Assembly (NCBI RefSeq): GCF_025989145.1
Contig: NZ_JAPDNQ010000002.1
Coordinates: 310,001 to 374,000, forward strand
Origin: Microbacterium sp. SSM24
GTDB taxonomy: Bacteria > Actinomycetota > Actinomycetes > Actinomycetales > Microbacteriaceae
DNA: 64,000 nt
Direction: 5' to 3'
How positions within the stretch are numbered: position 1 is the first letter of the stretch; each line of letters begins with the position of its first letter. Both the position numbers and the translations under genes were made by a program. Below are positions 33,185 through 41,998 of this stretch, in pieces. Under the pieces are notes generated by a model that searched no databases, was not told where the DNA came from, and worked only from the letters and a program-made list of their open reading frames with translations.

Positions 33185-33497
33185 CGGACCGCCTCTCTCA
33201 TGAAAGTGCGCCCGACAGGGGCCGTGCCGCAGCCTTGTCCGGATTGGAGAAGGGGGATCGGCGCGGGGCGCGCGTGTGGTTTCAGCATAGCGAAGGGGCA
33301 TGCCGCCCCGGCCATGTGGACCGCTGTGTGACGGAGTCTTGCGGATGCGTCGACGCTCCGCGTGTCCTTGCCGTGTCCCGCCGGTGACGATTCCCTCACG
33401 GCTGCTTCCGCGTCGTTGTGAGCCCTCACACGCCCGGGCGCGTCGCGCCGATGCCATAGACTTGACCGCAGTTCTGCAGGCGGCGATTGCGGGGGCG
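33185..33497. other. Divergent promoter region, tkt (-) / ctaB (+)
   Basis: 313 bases with no convincing gene. On the minus strand TATGCT (33289-33284) is a good -10 that would give tkt a leader of roughly 95 bases. In that leader CCGGAC (opposite 33235-33240) is complementary to GTCCGG just before the tkt GTG, so pairing could mask the start. On the plus strand TAGACT (33457-33462) is a -10 candidate for ctaB. Confidence 0.55.
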
Positions 33498-34439
33498 ATG
33501 GACATCACGACGACGGCGCGGGCCGAGTCATCCCCTCGGGGACCGCGCGGGACGCGTCAGCCCTTCGGTCGTACGGTTCGCGCCTACGTCGCGCTCATGA
33601 AGCCACGAGTGCTCGAGCTGCTGCTGGTGACCACCGTGCCGGTCATGATCCTGGCCCAGGGCGGGTTCCCGAGCCTGTGGCTCGTGGTGGCGACCGTGAT
33701 CGGCGGCACCGCCAGCGCCGGTTCGGCTGCAGCGTTCAACATGTACCTCGACCGCGACATCGACGCACACATGCAGCGCACAGTGAACCGGCCCCTCGTG
33801 ACCGGCGAGGTCTCGCCGCGGGGCGCGCTCATCTTCGCGTGGACGCTGGCCGTGTTCTCGACGGCGTGGCTGCTGCTCACCACCAACTGGCTGGCCGCCG
33901 TGCTGTCGGCGGGCGCGATCTTCTTCTACGTCGTCATCTACACGATGATCCTCAAGCGCCGCACCGAGCAGAACATCGTGTGGGGCGGCATCGCCGGCTG
34001 CTTCCCGGTGCTCATCGGGTGGACGGCGGTGACCGGCTCGCTCGCGTGGCCTCCGGTGATCCTGTTCGCCCTGGTCTTCCTCTGGACACCGCCGCACTAC
34101 TGGCCGCTGTCGATGAAGTACAAGGAGCAGTACGAAGAGGTCCACGTTCCGATGCTCGGTGCCACACGCGACGGCTCGCAGGTCGGTCTTCAGGTGATCC
34201 TCTACGCCTGGGCGACGGTCGCCTGCTCGCTGCTGCTGATCCCGGTCGCCGGGATGGGCCTTGTCTACACGGTCTCGGCCCTCGTGTTCGGCGGATGGTT
34301 CATCTACGAGTCGCACCGTCTGTACAACCGCGCGGTCCGCGGCACCGAGCCGCGCCCGATGCGGGTGTTCCACGCGTCGATCACGTATCTCACGCTGCTG
34401 TTCGTGGCGATCGCGGTCGATCCCCTTCTGCCGTTCTGA
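33498..34439 (+). CDS. ctaB: Protoheme IX farnesyltransferase (heme O synthase)
   Basis: CtaB adds a farnesyl group to heme B to give heme O for cytochrome c oxidase. The 313-residue membrane protein is a UbiA-family prenyltransferase with about eight or nine membrane segments. The prenyl-diphosphate-binding motif reads [20 protein letters not shown], and the second acidic loop lies near [20 protein letters not shown] 33498 follows CGGGGGC; an in-frame TTG at 33462 is less likely. ctaA lies 2.2 kb downstream on the other strand, so the heme A pathway is split around the antiporter gene. Confidence 0.96.
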   Translation: MDITTTARAESSPRGPRGTRQPFGRTVRAYVALMKPRVLELLLVTTVPVMILAQGGFPSLWLVVATVIGGTASAGSAAAFNMYLDRDIDAHMQRTVNRPLVTGEVSPRGALIFAWTLAVFSTAWLLLTTNWLAAVLSAGAIFFYVVIYTMILKRRTEQNIVWGGIAGCFPVLIGWTAVTGSLAWPPVILFALVFLWTPPHYWPLSMKYKEQYEEVHVPMLGATRDGSQVGLQVILYAWATVACSLLLIPVAGMGLVYTVSALVFGGWFIYESHRLYNRAVRGTEPRPMRVFHASITYLTLLFVAIAVDPLLPF

Positions 34440-34493
34440 CACCGCACCGCGTGAGTTAGAGCGAGCGCGGCGGCGGTCGTGGCGAGCCGCGGA

Positions 34494-36068
34494 TCAGTCC
34501 TGTTTGGGGTACTGCGCCTTGAGTGCGGTCTCCTCGGCGTCGATCGCCTGCAGCGCGGCCATGATCGCCGGCTCCTGGTAGCGGCCCTCCCGACGGGCGT
34601 CGAGGACCGCTGAGCGCTCGGCGTCGAGCATGGCCCGGCGCAGCCGGAGCTTCGACTCGAGCTGCGGGATCGAGGCATCCGGCCCGTAGATGTCCAGCGT
34701 CTCGCCGAGGAACCCGGCATCCGTGCGCAGCAGTTCCACGATGCGGGCCTCGTCCGCGGGCGTGGCCTCGTCGTCGAGGCGACGGATGCCGGCTGCCCGC
34801 GCCTCGGCCATGAGGAGGCGCCGCTCGGTGAGCTCCTGGCTGAGACTCGGGCGCGGCAGGTGGAGGCGCCGGATGATCCACGGCAGCGCCAGACCGCCCA
34901 CGAGGCTCGCGACGACGACGACGAACGCGAGGAACTGCAGGTACTCCCGTTCCGGCGTCTCCGGGGGGAGGAGGAACACGGCGGCGAGAGTGACGACCCC
35001 TCGCACGCCGGCCGACGCAACCGCGACGCCGTTTCCCCAGGCCCAGCTGCGCTCGCGCAGTCGGCGCGGCCCCTTCCGGTAGAGGAGTGTCGTGGCCATG
35101 ACCCACGCGAAGCGCGAGACGACCAGAGCGAGGAGGATGCCGGCGCAGATCAGCACCGTCGGCCAGACACCCGGCCCGGTGGCGATCGCCCCCTCGAGGA
35201 TTCCCCGCAGATTCAGTCCGATGAAGAGGAAGACGGCGTTCTCGAGGAGGAACTGGATCGTCTTCCAGTTGACCCGCTCGGCCACCCTGGCCTCCGCGGA
35301 AGCCACTGTCGGCGCCCGGAAGCCGAGGTAGAGGCCGGCGATCACGACCGCGAGCACGCCGGACGCGTGCACCACCTCGGCGAGGAGGAACGCGGCGAAC
35401 GGCGTGATGAGGATGAGGCTCGTGTCGAGCACGGGGGAGTGCAGCTGCGCTCGTACGAGCGAGACGAGCCATCCCACGCCGAGCCCGATCGCGACGCCGG
35501 CCACGACGGCGATCGCGAAGTCGATCGCGATGTCCGCCGGCGTGACCACGCTCACGATCGCAGCGATCGACGCGTTGAGCGCCACGAGCGCCGTGGCGTC
35601 GTTGAGCAGGCTCTCCCCCTCGAGGATCGTCACGACCCGCCGGGGGAGTCCGAGGCGACCCGCGATCGCGGTGACGGCGATCGCGTCGGTCGGCGCGACC
35701 ACGGCGGCGAACGCGAACGCGGCGGCCAGAGTGAGCGCCGGAACGAGGAGGTAGGTGGCGAAGCCGACCGCCACGACGGTGAAGGCGACCAGACCGACGG
35801 AGAGCAGCAGGATGCTGTCGCGGCGGGCGCGGACGTCGATGACGGACGTGCGGATCGCCGCGGCGAACAGCAGCGGCGGGAGGATGCCGTAGAGGATGAG
35901 GTCGGGATCGACCGTCACCTCGGGCACACCGGGCACGAACGAGACGATGCCGCCGACCGCGACGAGGGCGACCGGAGCCGACCAGCCGATGCGGCCGACG
36001 AGCCCGGTGACCGTGACCGTGGTCAGGACGAAAAGGACGATCCAGGTGATCGATTCGACAGGGTCCAC
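34494..36068 (-). CDS. Sodium/proton antiporter, CPA1 (NhaP-like) family
   Basis: This 524-residue inner-membrane protein has about twelve hydrophobic segments and a cytoplasmic tail of about 120 residues. The ion-translocation motifs are intact: APTDAIAVTAI has the conserved Asp, and LEGESLLNDATALV has the ND pair. These match CPA1 sodium/proton exchangers. The tail is charged and helical (LTERRLLMAEARAAGIRRL). The GTG at 36068 lies 7 bases after GATACT on the minus strand, a leaderless arrangement. It converges on ctaB with a 54-base gap holding only a weak inverted repeat. Confidence 0.93.
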   Translation of the reverse strand: MDPVESITWIVLFVLTTVTVTGLVGRIGWSAPVALVAVGGIVSFVPGVPEVTVDPDLILYGILPPLLFAAAIRTSVIDVRARRDSILLLSVGLVAFTVVAVGFATYLLVPALTLAAAFAFAAVVAPTDAIAVTAIAGRLGLPRRVVTILEGESLLNDATALVALNASIAAIVSVVTPADIAIDFAIAVVAGVAIGLGVGWLVSLVRAQLHSPVLDTSLILITPFAAFLLAEVVHASGVLAVVIAGLYLGFRAPTVASAEARVAERVNWKTIQFLLENAVFLFIGLNLRGILEGAIATGPGVWPTVLICAGILLALVVSRFAWVMATTLLYRKGPRRLRERSWAWGNGVAVASAGVRGVVTLAAVFLLPPETPEREYLQFLAFVVVVASLVGGLALPWIIRRLHLPRPSLSQELTERRLLMAEARAAGIRRLDDEATPADEARIVELLRTDAGFLGETLDIYGPDASIPQLESKLRLRRAMLDAERSAVLDARREGRYQEPAIMAALQAIDAEETALKAQYPKQD

Positions 36069-36097
36069 GCCCTCAGTATCGGCCCGGAGACGCCGAA

Positions 36098-36134
36098 GGG
36101 GCGCGCCCGCCGGTCAGCCGGTCGGACGCGCCCC
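36098..36134 (-). terminator. Probable terminator of the 36150-36545 gene
   Basis: GGGGCGCG (36098-36105) and CGCGCCCC (36127-36134) bracket an inner, imperfect CCGG pairing. The hairpin is 15 bases downstream of the minus-strand stop, and the RNA continues into TTCG. Confidence 0.5.
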
Positions 36135-36149
36135 ATGGGCAGTGGGAGG

Positions 36150-36545
36150 TCAGCGCGTGGTGCTGAGTTCCGCGGCGTCGGCCTCGACGGCCTGCGCCGA
36201 TGCGTCGGCGTCGGCCGGAGCATCCGCCTCGGCGATGCTCTCGGTCTCCCAGTCGATGGGCTCGACGATCTCGACGGGCGGGACGGGACGCAGGCTCGCA
36301 GCGGCAGCCACGGCGAGCGAGATCAGGACGCCGACGATGCCGACGCCGAGCAGGATCGCGCCGAGCACGGCGACGGACTGGCCGACATAGACCTCGACGC
36401 CGGTCGCGGTGCCGTCGGTGAGGGTCGTGGTCATGACGCCGAGCTTGTCGACCAGGAGGGCCGCACCGCTGAGGGCGGTCGCCACGGAGGCGGCCACGAG
36501 TGCCCAGAAGGGGATGCTGCGGACCAGGCGGGGACGGGTAGGCAT
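36150..36545 (-). CDS. Small membrane protein, unknown function
   Basis: The 131-residue protein is not recognised. It has two membrane segments, FWALVAASVATALSGAALLV (about 13-32) and VAVLGAILLGVGIVGVLISL (about 58-77). A short outer loop lies between them. The C-terminal tail of about 45 residues is acidic and alanine-rich (ADAPADADASAQAVEADAAE), probably disordered. ATG 36545 has GAGGAG 11 bases upstream. It lies between the antiporter and ctaA genes on the same strand. Confidence 0.8.
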   Translation of the reverse strand: MPTRPRLVRSIPFWALVAASVATALSGAALLVDKLGVMTTTLTDGTATGVEVYVGQSVAVLGAILLGVGIVGVLISLAVAAAASLRPVPPVEIVEPIDWETESIAEADAPADADASAQAVEADAAELSTTR

Positions 36546-36641
36546 GGTGTTTCACTCCTCGATGCGCGACACGTTCGGCCGCGGCATCCGCCAGCTTTCC
36601 GTGCCGGCCCGAACAGGTGCTCGGTGTTTCCGATGAACCCG

Positions 36642-37595
36642 CTATGAATCCCGGACGGGCCGCTTGAGGTGAAGGACGACGACGGTCATCGTCGCGGCGG
36701 CCAGCGCCGCGAGCACCATGTGCACGCCGACGGCGAGCTCGGGGAGCCCGTTGCGCGCCTGGTAGAGGCCGACCGCGATCTGGACCAGTTCGACGGCCAG
36801 CAGCACGAGCGTCCAGCGCAGGAGCTTCGGCGCGGCCGCACGCGAGCGCCACGCGGCCACGACGAGCACGATCGTCAGCGCGAACAGCGCGTATCCCGGC
36901 CACGCGTGCACATGCTCGAGGAGCTCCGCGTTGAAGCCGTTGCGGCCGGCATCGGCGTCGCCGGAATGCGGTCCGGCACCCGTCGTGAGCACGCCGAATG
37001 CGATTGTGAGCGCCATGACCAGGGTCGTGAGGTGAGTGAGGACCGCCTGCCAACGAGGGACGGCGAGCGTTCGGGCGCCACCGGGCTGCGACATCCGCAC
37101 CAGGAAGGCCGCCGTGACGCACACCAGCGCGAGCGATGCGACGTAGTGGAAGCCGACGATGAACGGGTTGAGTCCGGTGAGCACCGTGATGCCGCCGACG
37201 ATCGCCTGCGCGGCGACCCCGCCGAGCACGACGACCGCGAGCGCGTAGAGGTCGCGGCGCTCGTGGCGCAGCTTCAGCACCAGCACGACGACGATGGCTG
37301 CGACGATGCCGACGACGCCCGTCATGAGCCGGTTGCCGAACTCGATGATCTGATGGATGCCTTCATCGACGCCGGGCACGGGGACGAGCGACTCGGCCGT
37401 GCACAGCGGCCACGTCGGGCAGCCGAGGCCGGAGCCGGTGAGGCGCACGGCGCCACCGGTTCCGATGATCGTCACCTCGGTGAGGAACGAGAGCCACGCG
37501 AAGATCCTGATGCGGCGATCGATCCGGTCGGGCAGCCAGTTCCAGAATCGGCGCCACACGCCCGGGCGGGCCGTCGTCGTCTGCTCGGCGGACAT
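36642..37595 (-). CDS. ctaA: Heme A synthase, COX15/CtaA family
   Basis: CtaA oxidises the C8 methyl of heme O to give heme A for the aa3-type oxidase. The 317-residue protein has eight predicted membrane segments. Candidate heme-ligating histidines are in HQIIEFGNRLMTGVVG, GFHYVASLAL, HVHAWPGYALF and GVHMVLAALAAA. The first outer loop has the paired cysteines of this family (GCPTWPLC). ATG 37595 has AGGAGG about 12 bases upstream. TAGACT on the minus strand (37739-37734) is a -10 candidate, giving a leader of roughly 130 bases that would run antisense to the first part of the suf leader. Confidence 0.95.
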   Translation of the reverse strand: MSAEQTTTARPGVWRRFWNWLPDRIDRRIRIFAWLSFLTEVTIIGTGGAVRLTGSGLGCPTWPLCTAESLVPVPGVDEGIHQIIEFGNRLMTGVVGIVAAIVVVLVLKLRHERRDLYALAVVVLGGVAAQAIVGGITVLTGLNPFIVGFHYVASLALVCVTAAFLVRMSQPGGARTLAVPRWQAVLTHLTTLVMALTIAFGVLTTGAGPHSGDADAGRNGFNAELLEHVHAWPGYALFALTIVLVVAAWRSRAAAPKLLRWTLVLLAVELVQIAVGLYQARNGLPELAVGVHMVLAALAAATMTVVVLHLKRPVRDS

Positions 37596-37673
37596 GCTGC
37601 TCGTAGCCTCCTGGGGAAAGTCCGGCCGCGGGGCGGGCAGGACGCGGAGCGTCCGGAGCCGGGCCGGTACCTG

Positions 37674-37679
37674 TAGAAT
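37674..37679 (+). promoter_or_regulatory. Candidate suf operon -10 (TAGAAT)
   Basis: TAGAAT is the only good TANNNT hexamer on the plus strand between ctaA and sufB. It would start transcription near 37686 and give a leader of about 175 bases. No convincing -35 was seen. Confidence 0.45.
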
Positions 37680-37785
37680 CGAGGGGTCGGTCGCGCGCAG
37701 GGAGCCGTGAGGTTCGGGCGCTGCGACACTGACAGTCTAGGCGCGATGGTCAGCGCCGAATGAGAGGGCCCACGAGCGGCATCCC

Positions 37786-37807
37786 CCTCCGGTAACTCCA
37801 CCGGAGG
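37786..37807 (+). promoter_or_regulatory. Hairpin in suf leader overlapping a ribosome-binding site
   Basis: CCTCCGGT (37786-37793) and ACCGGAGG (37800-37807) form a perfect 8-bp stem with a 6-base loop. The 3' arm carries GGAGG, the ribosome-binding site of the small ORF at 37815, so the stem would hide it. Confidence 0.6.
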
Positions 37808-37814
37808 AGCTGGA

Positions 37815-37868
37815 ATGCCGGGGCGGATGACACCGCCAGGGCCCGGAGGAGAACGTGACGATGTCTGA
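37815..37868 (+). CDS. Possible 17-codon upstream ORF overlapping sufB
   Basis: ATG 37815 is 7 bases after GGAGG and encodes a 17-residue peptide ([17 protein letters not shown]), rich in Pro and Gly. Its TGA (37866-37868) lies just inside the sufB coding sequence in another frame, so ribosomes would terminate beside the sufB start. No known family. It could be a translational-coupling or attenuation element, or chance. Confidence 0.35.
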   Translation: MPGRMTPPGPGGERDDV

Positions 37869-39279
37869 TGTGCTGATCGACCGCCCGGAACTCGAAGGCC
37901 TCGGTGTCTACGAGTTCGGCTGGCACGACACCGATGCCGCCGGCGCCGTCGCGCAGCGCGGCATCAACGAGAACGTCGTCCGCGGCATCTCGTCCCTCAA
38001 GAGCGAGCCGGAATGGATGCTCAAGACCCGGCTCAAGGGCTACCAGCTGTTCGGCCGCAAGCCGATGCCGACCTGGGGTGCGGATCTCAGCGAGATCGAC
38101 TTCGACAACATCAAGTACTTCGTGCGCTCGACCGAGAAGCAGGCGGGCTCCTGGGAGGAGCTCCCCGAAGACATCCGCAACACCTACGAGCGCCTGGGCA
38201 TCCCCGAGGCCGAGCGTCAGCGTCTCGTCGCCGGTGTGGCCGCGCAGTACGAGTCCGAGGTGGTCTACCACCAGATCAACGAGCAGCTCGAGGCCCAGGG
38301 CGTCATCTTCATGGACACCGACACGGCTCTGCGTGAGCACCCGGAGTTCTTCGAGGAGTATTTCGGCACGGTCATCCCGGCCGGCGACAACAAGTTCGCA
38401 GCCCTCAACACGGCGGTCTGGTCGGGCGGATCGTTCGTCTACGTGCCGCCGGGCGTGCACGTCGAGATCCCGCTGCAGGCGTACTTCCGCATCAACACCG
38501 AGAACATGGGCCAGTTCGAGCGCACGCTCATCATCGCCGACGAGGGCTCGTACGTGCACTACATCGAGGGCTGCACCGCTCCGATCTACAAGAGCGACTC
38601 CCTCCACTCCGCCGTGGTCGAGATCATCGTGAAGAAGAACGCGCGCGTTCGCTACACGACGATCCAGAACTGGTCGAACAACGTCTACAACCTCGTCACC
38701 AAGCGCGCCGTCGCCCACGAGGGCGCGACGATGGAGTGGATCGACGGCAACATCGGCTCGAAGGTGACGATGAAGTACCCGTCCATCTTCCTGGTGGGCG
38801 AGCACGCCAAGGGAGAGACGCTCTCGGTGGCCTTCGCCGGTCCCGGCCAGCACCAGGACGCCGGCGCGAAGATGATCCACATGGCGCCGTACACGCAGTC
38901 CTCGATCGTCTCGAAGTCGATCGCCCGCGGCGGAGGCCGAGCCGGCTACCGCGGCGAGGTCCGAGTGGATGCCAACGCGCACCACTCGGCGAACACGGTG
39001 CGCTGCGACGCGCTGCTGGTCGACACGATCTCGCGCTCCGACACGTACCCCGCCATCGACATCCGCGTCGACGATGTGCAGCTCGGCCATGAGGCCACCG
39101 TCTCCAAGGTCAGCGAGGAGCAGCTCTTCTACCTGATGAGCCGTGGCATGCCGGAGGACGAGGCGATGGCCATGATCGTCCGCGGCTTCATCGAGCCGAT
39201 CGCTCGTGAGCTGCCCATGGAGTACGCGCTCGAACTGAACAAGCTCATCGAGATGGGCATGGAAGGATCCGTCGGCTAG
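37861..39279 (+). CDS. sufB: Fe-S cluster assembly protein SufB
   Basis: SufB is the core scaffold of the SufBCD complex on which Fe-S clusters are built. The 472-residue protein has the family features [37 protein letters not shown] and [18 protein letters not shown]. The C-terminal part contains [19 protein letters not shown] and the end [17 protein letters not shown]. No intein interrupts it, unlike mycobacterial SufB. ATG 37861 is 9 bases from AGGAG; GTG 37855 is an in-frame alternative. It is the first gene of the suf operon; no sufR-like repressor gene precedes it. Confidence 0.97.
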   Translation: MSDVLIDRPELEGLGVYEFGWHDTDAAGAVAQRGINENVVRGISSLKSEPEWMLKTRLKGYQLFGRKPMPTWGADLSEIDFDNIKYFVRSTEKQAGSWEELPEDIRNTYERLGIPEAERQRLVAGVAAQYESEVVYHQINEQLEAQGVIFMDTDTALREHPEFFEEYFGTVIPAGDNKFAALNTAVWSGGSFVYVPPGVHVEIPLQAYFRINTENMGQFERTLIIADEGSYVHYIEGCTAPIYKSDSLHSAVVEIIVKKNARVRYTTIQNWSNNVYNLVTKRAVAHEGATMEWIDGNIGSKVTMKYPSIFLVGEHAKGETLSVAFAGPGQHQDAGAKMIHMAPYTQSSIVSKSIARGGGRAGYRGEVRVDANAHHSANTVRCDALLVDTISRSDTYPAIDIRVDDVQLGHEATVSKVSEEQLFYLMSRGMPEDEAMAMIVRGFIEPIARELPMEYALELNKLIEMGMEGSVG

Positions 39280-40469
39280 TGAGTTCCGTGACCCAGGCCC
39301 CTGTCACCGTCCCCGGTGCCCAGGGCCACACCGATGGTGCCGGCGCGTTCGTTCCGGTGCAGACGCGCTCCGAGCGGTTCAGCTCGTACGACCCGGCCGC
39401 CTTCGCGGCGCCGACAGGTCGCGAGGTGAACTGGAAGCACACGCCGATCGATCGGCTCCAGCCGCTGTTCGCCGACGAGGCCGGACGCCACGGCGTCATC
39501 GAGGTCGAGGTCGCGGCGCCCGAAGGGCTCGTCCAGCAGCGGCTCGCCCACGGCGAGGCCCCGCGCGGCGAGGTGTTCCGCCCCGAGGACCTGCCCGCGG
39601 CGATCGCCTGGAAGCAGGAGACCGAGGCGCCGCTGCTGCGGATCCCGGCCGGCGCAGAGTACGCCGAGCCGATCATGGTGAACCTGCACGGCACGGGCGG
39701 ACTCGCCCACGCTCACGTCGTCATCGAGGCCGAGGCGAACTCCCACGCCACCATCGTGTTCCGTCACACCGGCACGGCTCAGCACGCGCAGAACCTCGAG
39801 ATCATCGTGCGCGACGGCGCCCACCTCACCGTGATCTCCGTCCAGGAGTGGGACGACGACGCCGTGCATGCCGCATCCCACCAGGCGCGCGTCGAGCGCG
39901 ACGCCACCCTCCGCCACGTCATCGTCAGCTTCGGCGGCGCGGTCGTGCGCGTGAACCCGAGCGTCGAGCTCGCGGGCACCGGCTCGCGCGGCGAGCTCTA
40001 CGGGCTCAGCTACTCGGATGCCGGGCAGCACCTCGAGAGCCAGGTGTACCTGCACCACAAGGGGGCCGAGACCGTCGGCGACGTGCTCTACAAGGGCGCC
40101 CTGCAGGGATCCGGCGCACGCAGCGTGTGGATCGGCGACGTGCTCATCGGGCCCGATGCGGTCGGCACCGACTCGTACGAGGCGAACCGCAACCTCGTGC
40201 TCACCGACGGCGCACGCGCCGAGTCGATCCCGAACCTCGAGATCGAGACCGGCGACATCCGAGGTGCCGGTCACGCCAGCGCGACGGGCCGATTCGACGA
40301 CGAGCAGCTGTTCTACCTGCAGGCTCGTGGCATCGAGGAGGCCGAAGCGCGCCGCCTCGTGGTGCTCGGCTTCCTCGCCGAGATCATCCAGAAGATCGGC
40401 GTCGCCGAGATCGAGACCGAGCTGTACTCGGCCGTCGAGGACGAGCTCGCTCGGGAGGTCGCCCGATGA
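39279..40469 (+). CDS. sufD: Fe-S cluster assembly protein SufD
   Basis: SufD partners SufB in the SufBCD scaffold and helps acquire iron. The 396-residue protein has a variable N-terminus and a SufB-like beta-helix core. Visible segments include LEIIVRDGAHLTVISVQEWDDD, shown here only in part as its Trp-Asp end. GQHLESQVYLHHKG and TGRFDDEQLFYLQARGIEE follow. The GTG at 39279 shares one base with the sufB stop (TAGTG). The next gene overlaps its stop by 4 bases. Confidence 0.96.
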   Translation: MSSVTQAPVTVPGAQGHTDGAGAFVPVQTRSERFSSYDPAAFAAPTGREVNWKHTPIDRLQPLFADEAGRHGVIEVEVAAPEGLVQQRLAHGEAPRGEVFRPEDLPAAIAWKQETEAPLLRIPAGAEYAEPIMVNLHGTGGLAHAHVVIEAEANSHATIVFRHTGTAQHAQNLEIIVRDGAHLTVISVQEWDDDAVHAASHQARVERDATLRHVIVSFGGAVVRVNPSVELAGTGSRGELYGLSYSDAGQHLESQVYLHHKGAETVGDVLYKGALQGSGARSVWIGDVLIGPDAVGTDSYEANRNLVLTDGARAESIPNLEIETGDIRGAGHASATGRFDDEQLFYLQARGIEEAEARRLVVLGFLAEIIQKIGVAEIETELYSAVEDELAREVAR

Positions 40470-40795
40470 CCACCCAGCGCGCGTGCGCCCTCAGCGAGCT
40501 CGTCCAGGACGAGGCCCACCGCGTCGAGCTCGACGGCGTGGCGATCTCCGTGGTGCTCGACTCCAACGGAGAGGTGCACGCGATCGGCGACACCTGCACG
40601 CACGGCGACATCTCGCTCGCCGACGGCTTCGTCGACGGCGACACGCTCGAATGCTGGGCGCACGGCTCGGCGTTCTCGCTGCGCACCGGAAAACCCCTCA
40701 ATCTCCCCGCGTACGAGCCGGTCCCGGTCTTCGCGGTCACCATCGACGGCGATGACGTGCTCATCGACCCTGCCGTCACGCTCGAAGTGAACTGA
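40466..40795 (+). CDS. Rieske-type ferredoxin of the suf operon
   Basis: The 109-residue protein is a small Rieske [2Fe-2S] protein. Ligands are in CTHGDIS (Cys-x-His) and CWAHGSAF (Cys-x2-His), spaced as in dioxygenase ferredoxins. Related genes are often annotated as the ferredoxin subunit of aromatic dioxygenases, but no oxygenase is nearby. A similar gene between sufD and sufC occurs in other Actinobacteria such as Streptomyces, so electron supply for cluster assembly is the more likely role (inference). It starts in an ATGA overlap with sufD. Confidence 0.92.
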   Translation: MTTQRACALSELVQDEAHRVELDGVAISVVLDSNGEVHAIGDTCTHGDISLADGFVDGDTLECWAHGSAFSLRTGKPLNLPAYEPVPVFAVTIDGDDVLIDPAVTLEVN

Positions 40796-40811
40796 AGAAG
40801 GTACTGAAACG

Positions 40812-41606
40812 ATGTCTGTCCTCGAGATCCGAGACCTCCACGTGACGGTCGAAACGGATGCCGGCACCACGCCGATCCTCAACGGTGTGACGCTCACGAT
40901 CCGCACCGGCGAGACCCACGCCATCATGGGCCCGAACGGCTCGGGCAAGTCGACGCTCGCGTACACGATCGCGGGGCACCCGAAGTACACGGTGACGAGC
41001 GGCTCCATCACGCTCGACGGCGAGGACGTCCTCGAGATGTCGGTGGACCAGCGCGCCCGCGCAGGTCTCTTCCTCGCCATGCAGTACCCCGTGGAGATCC
41101 CGGGCGTGACGGTGACGAACTTCCTGCGCACCGCCAAGACCGCGATCGACGGCGAGGCGCCGGCGATCCGCACATGGACCAAAGACGTCAAGTCGTCGAT
41201 GAAGAACCTGCGCATGGACCCGAAGTTCGCGCAGCGCAACGTGAACGAGGGCTTCTCGGGTGGCGAGAAGAAGCGCCACGAGATCCTTCAGCTCGAGCTG
41301 CTCCGCCCGCAGATCGCGATCCTCGACGAGACCGACTCGGGTCTCGATGTCGACGCGCTCAAGGTCGTGTCGGAGGGCGTGAACCGCGCGAAGGAGCAGA
41401 CCGACCTGGGTGTGCTGCTCATCACGCACTACACGCGCATCCTGCGCTACATCCGCCCGGACTACGTCCACGTGATGGTCAGCGGCCGCATCGCCGAGGA
41501 GGGCGGCCCCGAGCTGGCCGACCGTCTCGAGGATGAGGGCTACGACCGTTACCTCCCCGCCGGCGCGGAAGAGCCGGCCGAGGCCCCCGTGGCCGGCGAA
41601 GCATAG
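40812..41606 (+). CDS. sufC: Fe-S cluster assembly ATPase SufC
   Basis: SufC is the ABC-type ATPase that drives conformational change in SufBCD. The 264-residue protein has Walker A GPNGSGKSTLAYTI, signature FSGGEKKRHEILQ, Walker B IAILDETDSGLDVDALK and the H-loop VLLITHYTRIL. It is a soluble single-domain ATPase with no permease partner. It lies 16 bases after the Rieske gene. Its TAG stop (41604-41606) is also the first half of a -10 hexamer for the next gene. Confidence 0.97.
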   Translation: MSVLEIRDLHVTVETDAGTTPILNGVTLTIRTGETHAIMGPNGSGKSTLAYTIAGHPKYTVTSGSITLDGEDVLEMSVDQRARAGLFLAMQYPVEIPGVTVTNFLRTAKTAIDGEAPAIRTWTKDVKSSMKNLRMDPKFAQRNVNEGFSGGEKKRHEILQLELLRPQIAILDETDSGLDVDALKVVSEGVNRAKEQTDLGVLLITHYTRILRYIRPDYVHVMVSGRIAEEGGPELADRLEDEGYDRYLPAGAEEPAEAPVAGEA

Positions 41607-41609
41607 AAT
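41604..41609 (+). promoter_or_regulatory. Internal leaderless promoter for sufT-like gene (TAGAAT)
   Basis: TAGAAT begins on the sufC stop codon and ends 7 bases before the ATG at 41616, the same spacing as the other leaderless starts of the window. It would allow expression of the downstream gene apart from the main suf transcript. Confidence 0.6.
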
Positions 41610-41615
41610 CGTTAC

Positions 41616-41945
41616 ATGACCGCAACGCTCACACCCGAGAAGTACGACGAGGTCACCGAGGCTCTCAAGGACGTCATGGACCCCGAGCTGGGGATCAACG
41701 TCGTCGACCTGGGGCTCATCTACGACCTCGGGTGGGACGACGAGAACGACGCCCTGGTCATCCACATGACGCTGACGTCGGCGGGGTGCCCGCTCACCGA
41801 CGTGCTCGAGGAGCAGACCGCGCAGGCGCTCGACGAGGTCGTGGACCGCTTCCGCATCAACTGGGTCTGGATGCCGCCGTGGGGCCCCGAGCGGATCACC
41901 GACGACGGCCGCGACATGATGCGGGCGCTCGGCTTCGCGATCTGA
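41616..41945 (+). CDS. SufT-like DUF59 metal-sulfur cluster assembly factor
   Basis: DUF59/MIP18-family proteins help mature Fe-S proteins. The 109-residue protein reads DVMDPELGINVVDLGLIYDL, then MTLTSAGCPLTDVLEEQ with the conserved cysteine, and ends NWVWMPPWGPERITDDGRD. It matches SufT-like proteins of actinobacterial suf operons. The genes sufS and sufU, which normally lie between sufC and this gene, are absent. The ATG appears leaderless. Confidence 0.92.
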   Translation: MTATLTPEKYDEVTEALKDVMDPELGINVVDLGLIYDLGWDDENDALVIHMTLTSAGCPLTDVLEEQTAQALDEVVDRFRINWVWMPPWGPERITDDGRDMMRALGFAI

Positions 41946-41998
41946 CACACAAGGTCACGCCGGGGCGCGGCATCCGTCGTCCTCGTTACTCTCATCGG

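Noticed and set aside
34440..34493. Terminator between ctaB and the antiporter gene
   Set aside because: Only a 6-bp CGCGGC/GCCGCG pair with a long loop is present, too weak to call.
36546..36641. tRNA or small RNA genes in the short gaps of the 34-38 kb region
   Set aside because: No cloverleaf, TTCGA-type arm or other RNA signature was seen; only promoter and ribosome-binding signals are evident.
37861..39279. Intein in SufB
   Set aside because: The reading frame has normal length and continuous family sequence.
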